Shown here piece after piece: positions 28,216 to 37,834 of a stretch of 64,000 nt of DNA. The stretch is from positions 18,657 through 82,656 of the forward strand of contig NZ_QRCC01000011.1 in the NCBI RefSeq assembly GCF_009833125.1, in the 5' to 3' direction. A program made the translations under genes and the position numbers. Each line of letters starts with the position of its first letter. Within the stretch, counting starts at the first letter, position 1. The DNA is from Nitrosomonas sp. HPC101. Its GTDB lineage: Bacteria; Pseudomonadota; Gammaproteobacteria; Burkholderiales; Nitrosomonadaceae. The notes under the pieces were generated by a model that was given only the letters and a program-made list of their open reading frames with translations, was not told where the DNA came from and made no database searches.

Positions 28216-28464
28216 ATCATCTACCCCGCTCTCATCATGTAGAGGTGGCGAATCAAATCTTTCTCCAGGGAATCCCTGATCAATTGATGTTCTAAGCACG
28301 CTCACCCAAGCCAGCCATTCTTGCTAAAATCGAGCGGAAGAAGTGCGGCATCAAGTGTTAAATAATCGAACTAATTAACACTACACTAGATGTCGTCCAA
28401 GCCGATGTGGCCCGTACACAGGTCGGTACCTTCCTTCGCAGAAGCACTACGGAATAAAAAGTCC

Positions 28465-28842
28465 TCACAGGCTTATTACGTGGTCCGGCGGGCTACCCGC
28501 CAGTGCACTGTACAACTGAGGGAAGCAGCCCAGGCTAACGCCAGTCACCAGCCCGCGCGACCTTACTTGTCCTGAACCACATTGCTCCAATGTGCCCTCC
28601 GCCAGATTACGTCGCACCGCGCACTGGTCACAGGCCATCAACAGGATGCTCTGTTCCTGCGCGACATGTGCGAGCCGCTCGCCCACCGGGTCGCCATGGC
28701 GAAGGCATAACAGGTTGTCGTCGAAGAAGAACATGCCCACCACCTGCGCGCCATGATTTCCACCTTCCAGCTGCGGAAGAATCATGGTGGCGAGCTTGAA
28801 GGTGGAGGCCATCGACGTGGCAAACACATAGGCGATTTTCAT
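28465..28842 (-). CDS. DsrE-like (SaoD-type) small protein
   Basis: The 125-residue protein begins MKIAYVFATSMASTFKLATM and has a DsrE/DsrF-like fold with LLMACDQCAVRR (a CxxC pair) and a later cysteine in GCFPQLY. It resembles proteins annotated DsrE-related SaoD. Such proteins carry or transfer sulfur. AAGGAG precedes the ATG by 7 bases. It converges with trmB and faces away from the zur promoter; whether it belongs to the zinc island is not clear. Confidence 0.7.
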   Translation of the reverse strand: MKIAYVFATSMASTFKLATMILPQLEGGNHGAQVVGMFFFDDNLLCLRHGDPVGERLAHVAQEQSILLMACDQCAVRRNLAEGTLEQCGSGQVRSRGLVTGVSLGCFPQLYSALAGSPPDHVISL

Positions 28843-29162
28843 AGAGACTCCTTATCTTGTTAAGAAATTGTTGAGAAGGGCTGCTTGGTTACACGACACG
28901 TAGGCGTTTAGACTCTCCAGCCGATCCAGCAGCGCACAGCCACTGAGCAGGCTGCTGGATCGTAATATTAAAATCTGCCAAAGATCGCATTGACCGCGTG
29001 AAATCTTTTAAGGCAAGTAGTTTCCCGTCGGCATGAAAAGCGCCTACCGTATCCAAGGAGAAGAATAAAATTCCTCATCCCTACGATCAGTGGCGTCACT
29101 GCATCACTGTATAGTACGGCCTAGCGTCCCATCATCCGGTGCTGCTTTTTTTGTATTGAATG
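28843..29162. other. Divergent intergenic region with inverted repeat
   Basis: The gap between the DsrE-like gene and the Zur box holds an 11-base perfect inverted repeat, CGATCCAGCAG at 28922-28932 and its complement at 28952-28962, loop 19 bases. No T-tract follows. No gene is seen in the rest. Confidence 0.4.
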
Positions 29163-29178
29163 TTATGTTATAACATAA
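29163..29178. promoter_or_regulatory. Zur box (operator) upstream of zur
   Basis: TTATGTTATAACATAA is a perfect 16-base palindrome in an AT-rich promoter. It closely matches the second site at 40043-40060 and the general Zur consensus of proteobacteria (GTTATN-type half sites). Zinc-loaded Zur would repress here, so zur and probably the downstream island are derepressed when zinc is scarce. Confidence 0.85.
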
Positions 29179-29224
29179 TAAAATAAAAATGAGTAAGCCT
29201 GAAATTAATCAAGAGGAGTTTCCC

Positions 29225-29629
29225 GTGCAACTGACCACCAACCAGCAACGAGTCCTTGAGACGCTACAGCAAGCCAATGGTCCCCTGAGTGCCTATGCGC
29301 TGCTCGACCGGCTGCGGGAGCAGGGATTCAGTGCTCCCACGCAGGTGTACCGGGCACTGGAACGTCTGACCGAGCACGACCTGGTGCATCGCCTGGAAAC
29401 CCTGAACGCCTACGTGCCATGTGCCTATCCTGGCAACTGCCAACACGACTTCAGAGCGTTCGCGATCTGCGACATCTGTGGGCATGTCGATGAATTTGCA
29501 GACACTGACCTGCGTCGCTGTCTTGGCCGTTGGATAAACAGCAATGCCTTCTCCCTGCACAACTCCACCATTGAACTGCGTGGCGAGTGCGCAACATGCA
29601 ATGGGGCCCGCATACCGGCAGACAGCTAA
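29225..29629 (+). CDS. zur: Zinc uptake regulator Zur (Fur family)
   Basis: The protein has an N-terminal winged helix (TTNQQRVLETLQQANGPLSAYALLDRL, recognition helix SAPTQVYRALERL) and a dimerisation domain with structural zinc pairs CDIC and CATC plus a histidine (CQHDF). This is the Zur layout. GTG 29225 is chosen because AAGAGGAG lies 6 bases upstream; an ATG at 29189 in the same frame has no ribosome site and sits only 10 bases from the operator. It heads the zinc island. Confidence 0.85.
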   Translation: MQLTTNQQRVLETLQQANGPLSAYALLDRLREQGFSAPTQVYRALERLTEHDLVHRLETLNAYVPCAYPGNCQHDFRAFAICDICGHVDEFADTDLRRCLGRWINSNAFSLHNSTIELRGECATCNGARIPADS

Positions 29630-29680
29630 GCGCCTTCAACAGCATATGCCGAGTCACATGCCTTCCTGCGAGACATCACG

Positions 29681-29881
29681 ATGAATATCCAAATTCTGAC
29701 ACCCTCCCAAGCCGAAAGAGCTCCTGTTACTGTCCTTGCCGGTTTCCTCAACCCTGAGCTGTCGCGCACTGACGAGAAGCTGATGGCGATGAGCAACACC
29801 TGCATCAGCCGCATCTTGCGCGAAAACTTACCGATGGTAGTCGATCGTCTCGCCATGATCACTGCTAGTCGTTCCCAATAA
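29681..29881 (+). pseudogene. Deleted COG0523 GTPase relic
   Basis: This 66-residue frame begins like a COG0523 protein (APVTVLAGFL) but the GxxGSGKT Walker A loop is missing. It then jumps to RTDEKLMAMSNTCISRILRENLPMVVDRLA, which aligns with the family's EMSNGCICCTLREDL segment. The metal motif CxCC has become TCISRI. So both nucleotide and metal sites are lost. The 120-residue G domain core and C-terminus are absent. It lies 21 bases before an intact paralogue, suggesting a failed third copy. Confidence 0.65.
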
Positions 29882-29901
29882 CGAACCTTGAGAAAGTCGT
29901 C

Positions 29902-30900
29902 ATGAACCTTATCCCCGTCACTGTCCTTACCGGCTTCCTTGGCAGCGGCAAAACAACACTGCTCAATCGAATCCTCCAAGAACAACACGGACACCGGATC
30001 GCGGTGATCGAAAACGAGCTCGGCGAAACCGGGATTGACAATGAATTGCTGGTGCAAGATGAAGGCGAGCAGATTGTCGAAATGAATAACGGCTGCATCT
30101 GCTGTACCGTGCGTGGCGACCTGATCCGAATCCTTGGTGAACTACATACCAAGAAACAGGCCGGCACGCTACATTTTGACCGGGTCATCATCGAGACTAC
30201 GGGCCTGGCCGACCCCGCGCCCGTGGCACAGACCTTTTTTGTCGATAAGAACATCAGCGAGCACTATCTATTGGATGCCGTGGTGACGATGATCGACGCG
30301 AAACACGCGGCGCTGCAACTCGACGAACACCATGAAGCGCAGGAACAGGTGGGTTTCGCAGATCGCATTCTCATCACGAAAACAGACGTTGCAGCGCCAG
30401 AAGATGTTGTAGCACTGAAAAAACGTCTGCTAAAGATGAATCCCCGTGCCAAGATCGCCGAAGCCCGTCATGGACAAGCTGCCATCAGTGACATCCTGGA
30501 CATTCGTGGTTTCAACCTCGATGCCATTCTTGAGATCGAACCTGACTTCCTGACCAACGTGGATCACGAGCACGATGATGATGTCACCTCGTTCGTCTTC
30601 CGGGAGAAAAGGCCACTCGACCTCCTGCGCATCGAGAACATTCTTGGTGCCATGGTGCAGGTTTACGGTCCTCAGTTGATGCGCTACAAAGGTGTCCTCC
30701 AAATTCAGGGAGTTGACCAGCGTATCGTTTTTCAAGGCGTGCATATGCTCATGGGAAGCGATTTAGGCGCACCGTGGAAACCAGGGGAAACGCGCGAGAG
30801 CAAGTTTGTCTTCATTGGACGCGACCTGCCCGTTAGCGTATTGACTGACGGATTGAAGCAGTGCGTCGCCGATACAACCGCAGCTTCGCCGGGCACCTGA
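29902..30900 (+). CDS. COG0523 metal-chaperone GTPase (YjiA-like)
   Basis: The 332-residue G3E-family GTPase has Walker A GFLGSGKTT, the metal motif NNGCICCTVRGDL, Walker B region IIETTGLADPAP and the base motif ITKTD. A short HEHDDD stretch and the CobW C-terminal domain follow. Zur-linked COG0523 proteins deliver zinc to client enzymes when zinc is scarce. Here the clients may be the zinc enzymes encoded downstream. It is intact, in contrast to the relic 21 bases upstream. Confidence 0.9.
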   Translation: MNLIPVTVLTGFLGSGKTTLLNRILQEQHGHRIAVIENELGETGIDNELLVQDEGEQIVEMNNGCICCTVRGDLIRILGELHTKKQAGTLHFDRVIIETTGLADPAPVAQTFFVDKNISEHYLLDAVVTMIDAKHAALQLDEHHEAQEQVGFADRILITKTDVAAPEDVVALKKRLLKMNPRAKIAEARHGQAAISDILDIRGFNLDAILEIEPDFLTNVDHEHDDDVTSFVFREKRPLDLLRIENILGAMVQVYGPQLMRYKGVLQIQGVDQRIVFQGVHMLMGSDLGAPWKPGETRESKFVFIGRDLPVSVLTDGLKQCVADTTAASPGT

Positions 30901-30903
30901 GAA

Positions 30904-31119
30904 ATGGACGCCATGCTGAAAACCCAAGACTGCACGGAAGATCTGCCAATCCATCCGACGCATGAAGCCAAAATGAAACTCACAGCAACTTCCGCCTTTT
31001 TACATGAAGTCATCAAGGAATGGATTTGCGATCCGAAGATGACCATCGCATACGGCCGCTGGAAAGTTTGTGACACGATTACGTCGGCGACCCCGGCACA
31101 CACAGGAGTCCTTGCATGA
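30904..31119 (+). CDS. Small unknown ORF coupled to the second COG0523 gene
   Basis: This 71-residue frame starts 4 bases after the previous stop and ends in an ATGA overlap with the next gene, the pattern of its neighbours. It reads MKLTATSAFLHEVIKEWICDPKMTIAYGRW in its centre, with no motif I know. It may be a genuine small protein or the 3' stub of a deleted gene. Confidence 0.4.
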   Translation: MDAMLKTQDCTEDLPIHPTHEAKMKLTATSAFLHEVIKEWICDPKMTIAYGRWKVCDTITSATPAHTGVLA

Positions 31120-32201
31120 CCATCGAATCTCCATCCAGCCTGATCCCCGTCATTTTGCTGACGGGGTTCCTGGGCAGTGGCAAAACCACCATGCTCAACC
31201 ATCTGGTACACCAGCCCGAGCTGGCCGATACGCTGGTCATCATCAACGAGTTCGGTGAAATAGCGCTTGACCATTTACTGGTCGCCCACAGCACCGAGAA
31301 CCTGATGATGGAGATGAGCAGCGGCTGCCTGTGCTGCACCATCCGCGGCGATCTGGTCAAAACCCTGCGCGACATCACCTGGCGCTTCTCACGCGGGAGC
31401 CAGCGGCAGTTCCGGCGCGTGCTGATCGAGACCACAGGCCTGGCCGATCCGGCGCCCATCATCCACACACTGATGACCCATCCGCAGATCGCGCCGAAGT
31501 ACCGGCTCGACGGCATCGTGACGACCGTGGACATGGCCACGGGCATGCACACACTGAACCAGCACAGGGAAGCAATCAAGCAGGCAGCCGTAGCCGATAC
31601 ACTCTTATTGACCAAGGCTGATCTGGTTTCAGCCGAACAACGCAACACGCTGCTGCGCCGGCTGGATGGCATCAACCCGGCTGCCCCACGCTGGGAAGTG
31701 TGCAACGGCGAGATCGCTCCACAGAAAGTATTGAATCTCGGACTGTTTTCTACGGACAGCAAAACCCCAGACGTCGCACGCTGGCTGCGAGAAGAAGCCT
31801 ATGCATCGTCGCATGAACATGGCCACGATCATCATGAACATGCGCATGACCACCACGACGTGAACCGCCATGACGATCATATCCGCGCCTTCTGCTTTTC
31901 CGTCAATGATCCCATTCCAGAGCCGGTGCTCATCGCATGGCTGGATATATTGATGAGCTTTGTTGGCAGCAATATCCTGCGTATCAAGGGCATCCTCAAC
32001 GTCGAAGGGCAGGATCAACCGGTCGTCGTGCATGGTGTGCAGCATATCTTCCATCCGCCCGTTCCTCTACCGGCCTGGCCAGACAAGGATCGCCGCTCCC
32101 GTCTGATATTCATCACCCGGGATGTGGAACAGGACATCATCGAGACCATTTTTCGGGTATTACGCGAGATGTTGCCAGCAACCTCGGAGAATGCCACATG
32201 A
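31116..32201 (+). CDS. COG0523 GTPase with histidine-rich loop
   Basis: The 361-residue second COG0523 protein has GFLGSGKTTML, SSGCLCCTIRGDL, ETTGLADPAP and LTKAD. Between G domain and CobW C-terminal domain (about 230-255) lies a strongly histidine- and aspartate-rich stretch (HEHGHDHHEHAHDHHD) able to hold several metal ions, as in zinc-starvation members. It follows in an ATGA overlap and overlaps cysS by 4 bases. Confidence 0.9.
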   Translation: MTIESPSSLIPVILLTGFLGSGKTTMLNHLVHQPELADTLVIINEFGEIALDHLLVAHSTENLMMEMSSGCLCCTIRGDLVKTLRDITWRFSRGSQRQFRRVLIETTGLADPAPIIHTLMTHPQIAPKYRLDGIVTTVDMATGMHTLNQHREAIKQAAVADTLLLTKADLVSAEQRNTLLRRLDGINPAAPRWEVCNGEIAPQKVLNLGLFSTDSKTPDVARWLREEAYASSHEHGHDHHEHAHDHHDVNRHDDHIRAFCFSVNDPIPEPVLIAWLDILMSFVGSNILRIKGILNVEGQDQPVVVHGVQHIFHPPVPLPAWPDKDRRSRLIFITRDVEQDIIETIFRVLREMLPATSENAT

Positions 32202-33613
32202 GCGCAACGATCACTCTCTACAATACGCTCACACGCCAAAAAGAGGCACTGCGTACTGGACACCCGGATCGGGTAACAATGTACGTCTGCGGTCCCACGG
32301 TCTACAACTACGCTCACATCGGCAACGCGCGGCCCGCCGTCGTGTTCGACGTGCTGGTCCGACTACTCAGGCATGACTACCGCGAGGTGGTCTATGCCCG
32401 CAACTTCACCGATGTCGACGACAAAATCAACACGGCCGCTGCGGCCGCCGGCGTATCCATCGGCACCATCACCGACCGCTACATCGACGCTTACCACGAC
32501 GATATGCGAGCGCTAGGCGTTCTGCCGCCCGATCTGGAACCGCGCGTCACCGAACACATTCCCGCCATCATCGAGCTGATCCGGGAATTGATCGAGCGGG
32601 GGCACGCCTACGTCGAGCGGGAGCATGTGCTGTTCCATGTGCCATCCTACCCTGCCTATGGACAGCTCTCGGGGCGGCGCACCGAGGACATGCTGGCCGG
32701 CGCCCGGGTAGAGGTGGCGCCGTACAAGCGCGACCCGACGGACTTCGTGCTCTGGAAACCTTCGATGCCGGATCAGCCAGGTTGGGACAGCCCCTGGGGC
32801 CGCGGCCGACCCGGCTGGCATGTCGAATGCACGGCCATGATCGGCCAACACCTGGGCCATACCATCGACATTCATGGTGGCGGGCAAGACCTGATCTTCC
32901 CGCACCACGAGAACGAAATCGCCCAGGGTACCTGCGCGCACGGTGCGCTCTACTGCCGTACCTGGGTCCACAACAGCTTCGTTACCGTAGATGGACAAAA
33001 GATGTCCAAGTCGCTGGGCAACGTACTCCTGGTGCGCGACCTGCTGGATCAGGCGCCGGGCGAAGCGATTCGCTTCGCGCTGCTCTCCACTCACTACCGG
33101 CGGTCATTGGACTGGAATGCCCAGCGCCTTCTGGCTGCGCGACAGACCCTGACACACTACTACGAAAGTCTGTCAAAAGTCACTCAGGTCGTTGTCTTGC
33201 CGCAGACTGCACCTGACCCGGAGGTGCTGGAAGCACTGAAGAATGATCTCAACGTCCCTGGCGCGCTGGTGCGATTACACGTCTTGCTAACGCAACTTGA
33301 CGATGCGAACACAGATGTCCGACGGGCGCATGCCAAATCTGTTCTGTTAGCGTCTGCCGGAGTGATGGGGTTGCTACAGCAGCCGCCGCAAACTGCCCTG
33401 CGGGCGCTATGGCCTGCAACATCGATGCCATCTGCGCAGTCGTCCGACGACGCCTCGATCAAAGCCCTGTTGGAGAAGCGCGAACAGGCACGGCGGGATC
33501 GCGATTTTGCTAAAGCGGATGCACTGCGCGAGGAGCTGGAAGCCGCAGGCTTCATGGTTGAAGACACCCCTGCGGGTCCGGTGCTGCGGCCGGCTGCGAA
33601 GGAGCTCGCATGA
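32198..33613 (+). CDS. cysS: Second cysteinyl-tRNA synthetase
   Basis: The 471-residue class I synthetase has HIGN in the first signature, KMSKS in the second, and the zinc ligands of normal CysRS are still present (cysteine in MYVCGPTVY, cysteine in WHVECTAM, histidine and glutamate in HHENE). The start ATG 32198 overlaps the previous stop (ATGA); an upstream open extension from 31937 is chance. Zur-linked synthetase paralogues are known in other bacteria; this copy is not a zinc-free variant by its ligands. Confidence 0.92.
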   Translation: MSATITLYNTLTRQKEALRTGHPDRVTMYVCGPTVYNYAHIGNARPAVVFDVLVRLLRHDYREVVYARNFTDVDDKINTAAAAAGVSIGTITDRYIDAYHDDMRALGVLPPDLEPRVTEHIPAIIELIRELIERGHAYVEREHVLFHVPSYPAYGQLSGRRTEDMLAGARVEVAPYKRDPTDFVLWKPSMPDQPGWDSPWGRGRPGWHVECTAMIGQHLGHTIDIHGGGQDLIFPHHENEIAQGTCAHGALYCRTWVHNSFVTVDGQKMSKSLGNVLLVRDLLDQAPGEAIRFALLSTHYRRSLDWNAQRLLAARQTLTHYYESLSKVTQVVVLPQTAPDPEVLEALKNDLNVPGALVRLHVLLTQLDDANTDVRRAHAKSVLLASAGVMGLLQQPPQTALRALWPATSMPSAQSSDDASIKALLEKREQARRDRDFAKADALREELEAAGFMVEDTPAGPVLRPAAKELA

Positions 33614-33864
33614 GACACTGGCCCGCCGATTTGCTGGTGCTGCTGGTACGCGGCTACCAATTGTTCATCAGCCCGCTGCTCAGTCAACATTGCCGATTGC
33701 ATCCCACGTGTTCGCAATACGCCATCGAGGCGTTGCGAACGCACGGTGCGTTCAAGGGCTCGTGGCTCACACTGCTGCGCCTGGGACGTTGCCAGCCGTT
33801 GCATCCAGGCGGGTACGACCCGGTGCCACCCGTTCGCTCCCGACAGACAGGTGACATGTGCTGA
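33610..33864 (+). CDS. yidD: YidD membrane insertion efficiency factor
   Basis: The 84-residue protein has the family pattern [14 protein letters not shown], then [16 protein letters not shown] and [19 protein letters not shown], with its three conserved cysteines. It assists YidC-dependent membrane insertion near the inner membrane. Usually yidD sits between rnpA and yidC; here it is in the zinc island between cysS and queD, overlapping both by a few bases. It is probably a second copy. Confidence 0.9.
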   Translation: MRHWPADLLVLLVRGYQLFISPLLSQHCRLHPTCSQYAIEALRTHGAFKGSWLTLLRLGRCQPLHPGGYDPVPPVRSRQTGDMC

Positions 33865-34475
33865 TCCGTAAATTGTTCAAGTTCGAGAACGCCCATATCG
33901 TGCGCGGATGCAGCACACGACGGTGTTCGCACTCCATCCACGGCCATTCGTACAAGGTCGAACTGCTGCTGGAGGCACATGCGTTCGACAACGGTCAGAT
34001 GATCTATGACTTCGGCTTGCTCAAAGGATACGTGCACGACCTGATCGATGCCTTCGACCATGCCGTCGCACTGTGGTCAGGCGACGATCCGGACTACCTG
34101 GCTGCTATGCGCAAGCATTCCGAACGCTGGGTGCTGATTCCGGTATCGCCCAGTGCGGAGCAGTTTTCACGTCTGTTGTTCCGGCTGGTCGATGTTGCAC
34201 TCACTTTCACCGAAATGAACAACGGCGAGGCCGACATGCAACTTCACTCCGTCATCGTCCACGAAACGGAAACCGGCTACGCACAGTGTTTCCGAGAGGA
34301 TGCTGACAACCCGCGCATGGGTCGTATCGACCTCGATGCCATCGAGTTCTCGCCTGCAATCACTCGGGAGTGGCGCGATCCAGTTTTGTTTGAACGCCTC
34401 AGAAGCAGTGAGCAGGTGTTGGCTGCCGTCTCCATGGCGGTGAATGCTCCGCATACCGGGGAGCTGACCCCTTGA
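33858..34475 (+). CDS. queD: 6-pyruvoyl-tetrahydropterin / QueD-like synthase
   Basis: The 205-residue protein has the QueD/PTPS core: [10 protein letters not shown], catalytic cysteine in [15 protein letters not shown] with the zinc histidines, and the DFGLLK loop. It is longer than E. coli QueD (121) because of an extra C-terminal part. It would make 6-carboxytetrahydropterin for queuosine from dihydroneopterin triphosphate, or a related pterin. Start is GTG 33858, overlapping the yidD stop by 7 bases. Confidence 0.82.
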   Translation: MLIRKLFKFENAHIVRGCSTRRCSHSIHGHSYKVELLLEAHAFDNGQMIYDFGLLKGYVHDLIDAFDHAVALWSGDDPDYLAAMRKHSERWVLIPVSPSAEQFSRLLFRLVDVALTFTEMNNGEADMQLHSVIVHETETGYAQCFREDADNPRMGRIDLDAIEFSPAITREWRDPVLFERLRSSEQVLAAVSMAVNAPHTGELTP

Positions 34476-35222
34476 CCCCTTCTCATCAGACAGCAGCCGA
34501 AACACGGCATAACGAGACTCGACTCGACGTGATCATCGTCGGGGCCGGCGCGGCGGGAATCGGCATGGCCCTAATGCTGAACAAGTTACCAGGTCTGCAA
34601 TACAGTGTTCTGGAAAGCGACCACGTGGGCGAGTCGTTCCGGCGCTGGCCGACGCAGACGCGGCTGATCACCCCGTCCTTCTACAGCAATCCCTTCGGCC
34701 TGGCCGATCTGAATGCAGTCAGCGAGGCAAGTTCGCCTGCCATCTTCGCCGGCGCAGAGCATCTGAGCGGCCAGCAATACGCGGACTACCTGAACTTCAT
34801 CGCTGACGCACATGAGCTGCCGATCGCCTGCAACTGCAAGGTACTCAAAGTCGCTCCCGCAGCGGACAGCGGTGCCTGCACTACGCACGGATACCGGACT
34901 GGAAGACACTGGTGCCCGGCCACTACACTGTCATCGGTGGCTACGAAAGCGGCGTGGATGCTGCTGTGAATCTACTCAAACTCGGCCACCGCGTCCGTCT
35001 GCTGGCGCGCCGACCCACCTGGGATCTGCCGGAGGTCTACGATCCCAGCCAGATGCTCTCGCCCTACACCCGTGAACGTCTGCGCAAGATCGAATCCAGC
35101 AACCGGCTGGAAACCGTCTTCGGCGCGGATGTGACCGAGGTGACGACAGGTACCGATGGTGGCTTCCGCATCCATGCGGCCGATGGCCGCCACTGGGACA
35201 CCGCCGTCCCGCCACAACAAAC
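34472..35222 (+). pseudogene. Flavin monooxygenase-like gene with internal deletion
   Basis: The 5' part is a good FAD-binding start (DVIIVGAGAAGIGMALML, then YSVLESDHVGESFRRWP). After residues CKVLKVAPAADSG the frame changes near 34874 and resumes in another frame with LHYARIPDWKTLVPGHYTVIGGYESGVDAAVN, the NAD(P) half. About 40-100 residues appear missing between them. The 3' end is also cut, losing the C-terminal region just before the carbonic anhydrase gene. Start is TTG in a TTGA overlap with queD. No product of normal length can form. Confidence 0.8.
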
Positions 35223-35242
35223 ACATATAAAGAAAGGTCTGC

Positions 35243-35803
35243 ATGATTCGCAAGAACCCGCGCGGCGATCTGCCGCACATCCATCCCAGCGCTTTTATTG
35301 ATCCGACCGCCATCCTGTGCGGGCTGGTGATCGTTGAAGAGAACGTGTTCATTGGCCCCTATGCGGTTATTCGCGCGGATGAGATGGATGCCAATGGCCA
35401 TATCGACCCCATCGTGATCGGCGCCCACTCCAACATCCAGGACGGTGTGGTCATCCATTCCAAGTCCGGTGCCAGCGTGCGCATCGGACAGCACACCTCC
35501 ATCGCCCATCGCGCCATCGTTCATGGTCCGTGCACGATAGGAAACGGGGTTTTTATTGGCTTCAACAGCGTGTTATTCAACTGTACGGTTGATGATGGCT
35601 GCGTGGTTCGCTATAACGCTGTGGTCGATGGTGCCCACCTGCCTGCGGGCTTCTACGTGCGCTCGACTGAGCGTATCGATCCCAAGACCGATCTGGCCGC
35701 GTTACCCCAGGTGTCTGCCGCCGCCAGCGAATTCTCCGAGGATGTGGCGCGTACCAACAACGCGCTGGTACGTGGCTACAAGGCCATCCAGAATGAGTTT
35801 TGA
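35243..35803 (+). CDS. Gamma-class carbonic anhydrase family protein
   Basis: The 186-residue protein is a left-handed beta helix of hexapeptide repeats (VIGAHSNIQDGVVIH, TIGNGVFIGFNSVLFNC) with the zinc histidines in VVIHSK and SIAHRAIVHG. It would form a trimer with zinc at the interfaces. Zur-linked gamma-CA genes are known from the Pseudomonas zinc-starvation cluster. It follows the broken monooxygenase by 20 bases with AAAGG before its ATG. Confidence 0.87.
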   Translation: MIRKNPRGDLPHIHPSAFIDPTAILCGLVIVEENVFIGPYAVIRADEMDANGHIDPIVIGAHSNIQDGVVIHSKSGASVRIGQHTSIAHRAIVHGPCTIGNGVFIGFNSVLFNCTVDDGCVVRYNAVVDGAHLPAGFYVRSTERIDPKTDLAALPQVSAAASEFSEDVARTNNALVRGYKAIQNEF

Positions 35804-35812
35804 AACATAAGC

Positions 35813-37834
35813 ATGGCACTTTCTCATCCCGTCATCACACTTACCTTGTCAGATGGTTCGACGCGACGCTTTGAACAACCCGTCACTGTTGCCCAAGTTG
35901 CGGCAGCGATCGGTATTGGACTGGCTAAGAACACCGTGGCAGGCAGGCTTGATGGTCGGCTCGTCGATGCGTGCGAGGTGATCGACCACGACGCGGTGTT
36001 GCAGATCATCACACCCAGGGATGAGGAAGGACTGGAAATCATCCGGCACTCCTGTGCCCATCTGATCGGCCATGCCGTTAAGCAACTCTACCCGAATGCG
36101 AAGATGGTAATCGGCCCGGTCATTGAGGACGGCTTCTACTACGACATCGCCTACGAGCGCCCCTTCACGCCCGACGACTTGGCCGCCATTGAAGCGCGGA
36201 TGAAGACGCTGATTGCCAATGACTACGACGTCATTAAGCGTGTGCTGCCGCGCGAAGAGGTGATCCGCATCTTCAAGCAGCGCGGCGAAGATTACAAGCT
36301 GCGTCTGATCGAGGACATGCCCGACGAACAGCAAATGGGCATGTATTTCCACGAGGAATACGTGGACATGTGCCGTGGCCCACATGTGCCCAATACGCGC
36401 CTTCTCAAAACATTCAAGCTCACCAAATTGGCGGGAGCCTACTGGCGTGGGAACGCAAAGAACGAGCAGCTTCAGCGCATCTACGGCACGGCCTGGGCCA
36501 GCAAGAAACAGCTCGATGCGTATATTCAGTGTATCGAGGAGGCAGAAAAGCGTGACCACCGTAAGCTGGGTCGGGAACTGGATCTGTTTCACTTTCAAGA
36601 AGATGCGCCGGGTGCCGTTTTCTGGCACCCGCGCGGTTGGGCAGTGTTCCAGGAATTGATCGCCTACATGCGACGCCGCCAGCAGGACGCCGGCTATGTG
36701 GAAGTGAATTCACCCGACGTGATGGATCGCAGCCTGTGGGAAATCTCCGGCCACTGGCAGAACTACCGCGATCACATGTTCACCACCGAGACCGAAGATG
36801 GCCGCGCGCTTGCACTCAAGCCAATGAACTGCCCGGGCAGCGTATTGCTGTACCAGCATGGCCTCAAAAGCTACCGAGACTTACCAATCCGCATGGGCGA
36901 GTTCGGTAAGGTGCATCGCTACGAACCTTCGGGCGCGCTGCACGGCTTGCTGCGCGTGCGCCACTTCACCCAGGATGATGCGCACATCTACTGCACCCCG
37001 CAGCAGATGGACGCGGAATGCCGCGAGATCGTGACCCTGGTGCTTGACATCTATCACCAGTTTGGCTTCGAGGACGTGCGCATCAAGCTCTCGACCCGGC
37101 CCGACAACCGCATGGGCGATGAAGCGACCTGGGACTTGCTCGAAGGCGCGCTGATCCGGACGCTGAAAGGCATGGAGCTGACCTACCAGCTCAACCCTGG
37201 CGAAGGTGCCTTCTACGGCCCCAAGCTCGAATTCGTGCTGCGCGACGCCATCGGACGGGACTGGCAATGCGGCACCCTCCAGGTGGACATGAATCTGCCC
37301 GAACGATTCGGGATCGAGTATGTTGATGAAAACGACCAGCGCAAGCAACCGGTCATGCTGCACCGTGCACTGTTTGGTTCGCTGGAGCGCTTCACGGGCA
37401 TTTTAATTGAGCATCACGCCGGCAAGCTGCCCGCCTGGCTGGCACCGGTACAAGCCATGGTGCTATCGATCACCGACGATCACGCCACTTACGCGCAGGA
37501 TGTTGCCCAGCTTTTGCGCGGCGCGGGCCTGCGCACCGAAACCGATGTACGCAACGAGAAAATTGGCTACAAGATTCGTGAGCAAACGCTACAGCGCATC
37601 CCTTTCCTGCTGGTCGTCGGGGCCAAGGAACGCGACACAGCTTCTATTGCCATCCGCAGCCGTGACGGGGAGGACTTGGGCGTAATGCCTTTGACGCAAG
37701 CCGTGGCGCAGCTACAGCTGGCAGCTCAAGCCCCAGACTTTGCTGCGCGCAAAGCATCGCAACACCGTCTGTGTGTTCTCCTGAACGGCCATGAAACCTC
37801 TGCTGCGGCCAACAAACCGGAAGCTGCTTCGTGA
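35813..37834 (+). CDS. thrS: Second threonyl-tRNA synthetase
   Basis: The 673-residue class II synthetase has an N-terminal TGS domain (about 1-65), the editing domain ([25 protein letters not shown]), the catalytic core with zinc ligands kept (cysteine in MNCPGSV, histidine in [12 protein letters not shown], histidine in [10 protein letters not shown]) and the anticodon domain. A 30-residue tail follows. Zur-regulated thrS duplicates are known, for example in Anabaena. It starts 9 bases after the carbonic anhydrase stop. Confidence 0.93.
   Translation: MALSHPVITLTLSDGSTRRFEQPVTVAQVAAAIGIGLAKNTVAGRLDGRLVDACEVIDHDAVLQIITPRDEEGLEIIRHSCAHLIGHAVKQLYPNAKMVIGPVIEDGFYYDIAYERPFTPDDLAAIEARMKTLIANDYDVIKRVLPREEVIRIFKQRGEDYKLRLIEDMPDEQQMGMYFHEEYVDMCRGPHVPNTRLLKTFKLTKLAGAYWRGNAKNEQLQRIYGTAWASKKQLDAYIQCIEEAEKRDHRKLGRELDLFHFQEDAPGAVFWHPRGWAVFQELIAYMRRRQQDAGYVEVNSPDVMDRSLWEISGHWQNYRDHMFTTETEDGRALALKPMNCPGSVLLYQHGLKSYRDLPIRMGEFGKVHRYEPSGALHGLLRVRHFTQDDAHIYCTPQQMDAECREIVTLVLDIYHQFGFEDVRIKLSTRPDNRMGDEATWDLLEGALIRTLKGMELTYQLNPGEGAFYGPKLEFVLRDAIGRDWQCGTLQVDMNLPERFGIEYVDENDQRKQPVMLHRALFGSLERFTGILIEHHAGKLPAWLAPVQAMVLSITDDHATYAQDVAQLLRGAGLRTETDVRNEKIGYKIREQTLQRIPFLLVVGAKERDTASIAIRSRDGEDLGVMPLTQAVAQLQLAAQAPDFAARKASQHRLCVLLNGHETSAAANKPEAAS

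Noticed and set aside
31937..32197. N-terminal extension of CysS
   Set aside because: The extra frame overlaps the COG0523 gene and has no cysteinyl-tRNA synthetase similarity; ATG 32198 in an ATGA overlap is the normal start.
32513..33094. Long antisense ORFs in the zinc island (for example 32513-33094, 35849-36628, 37726-38646)
   Set aside because: They are mirror frames of strongly conserved genes in G+C-rich DNA and show no independent motifs.
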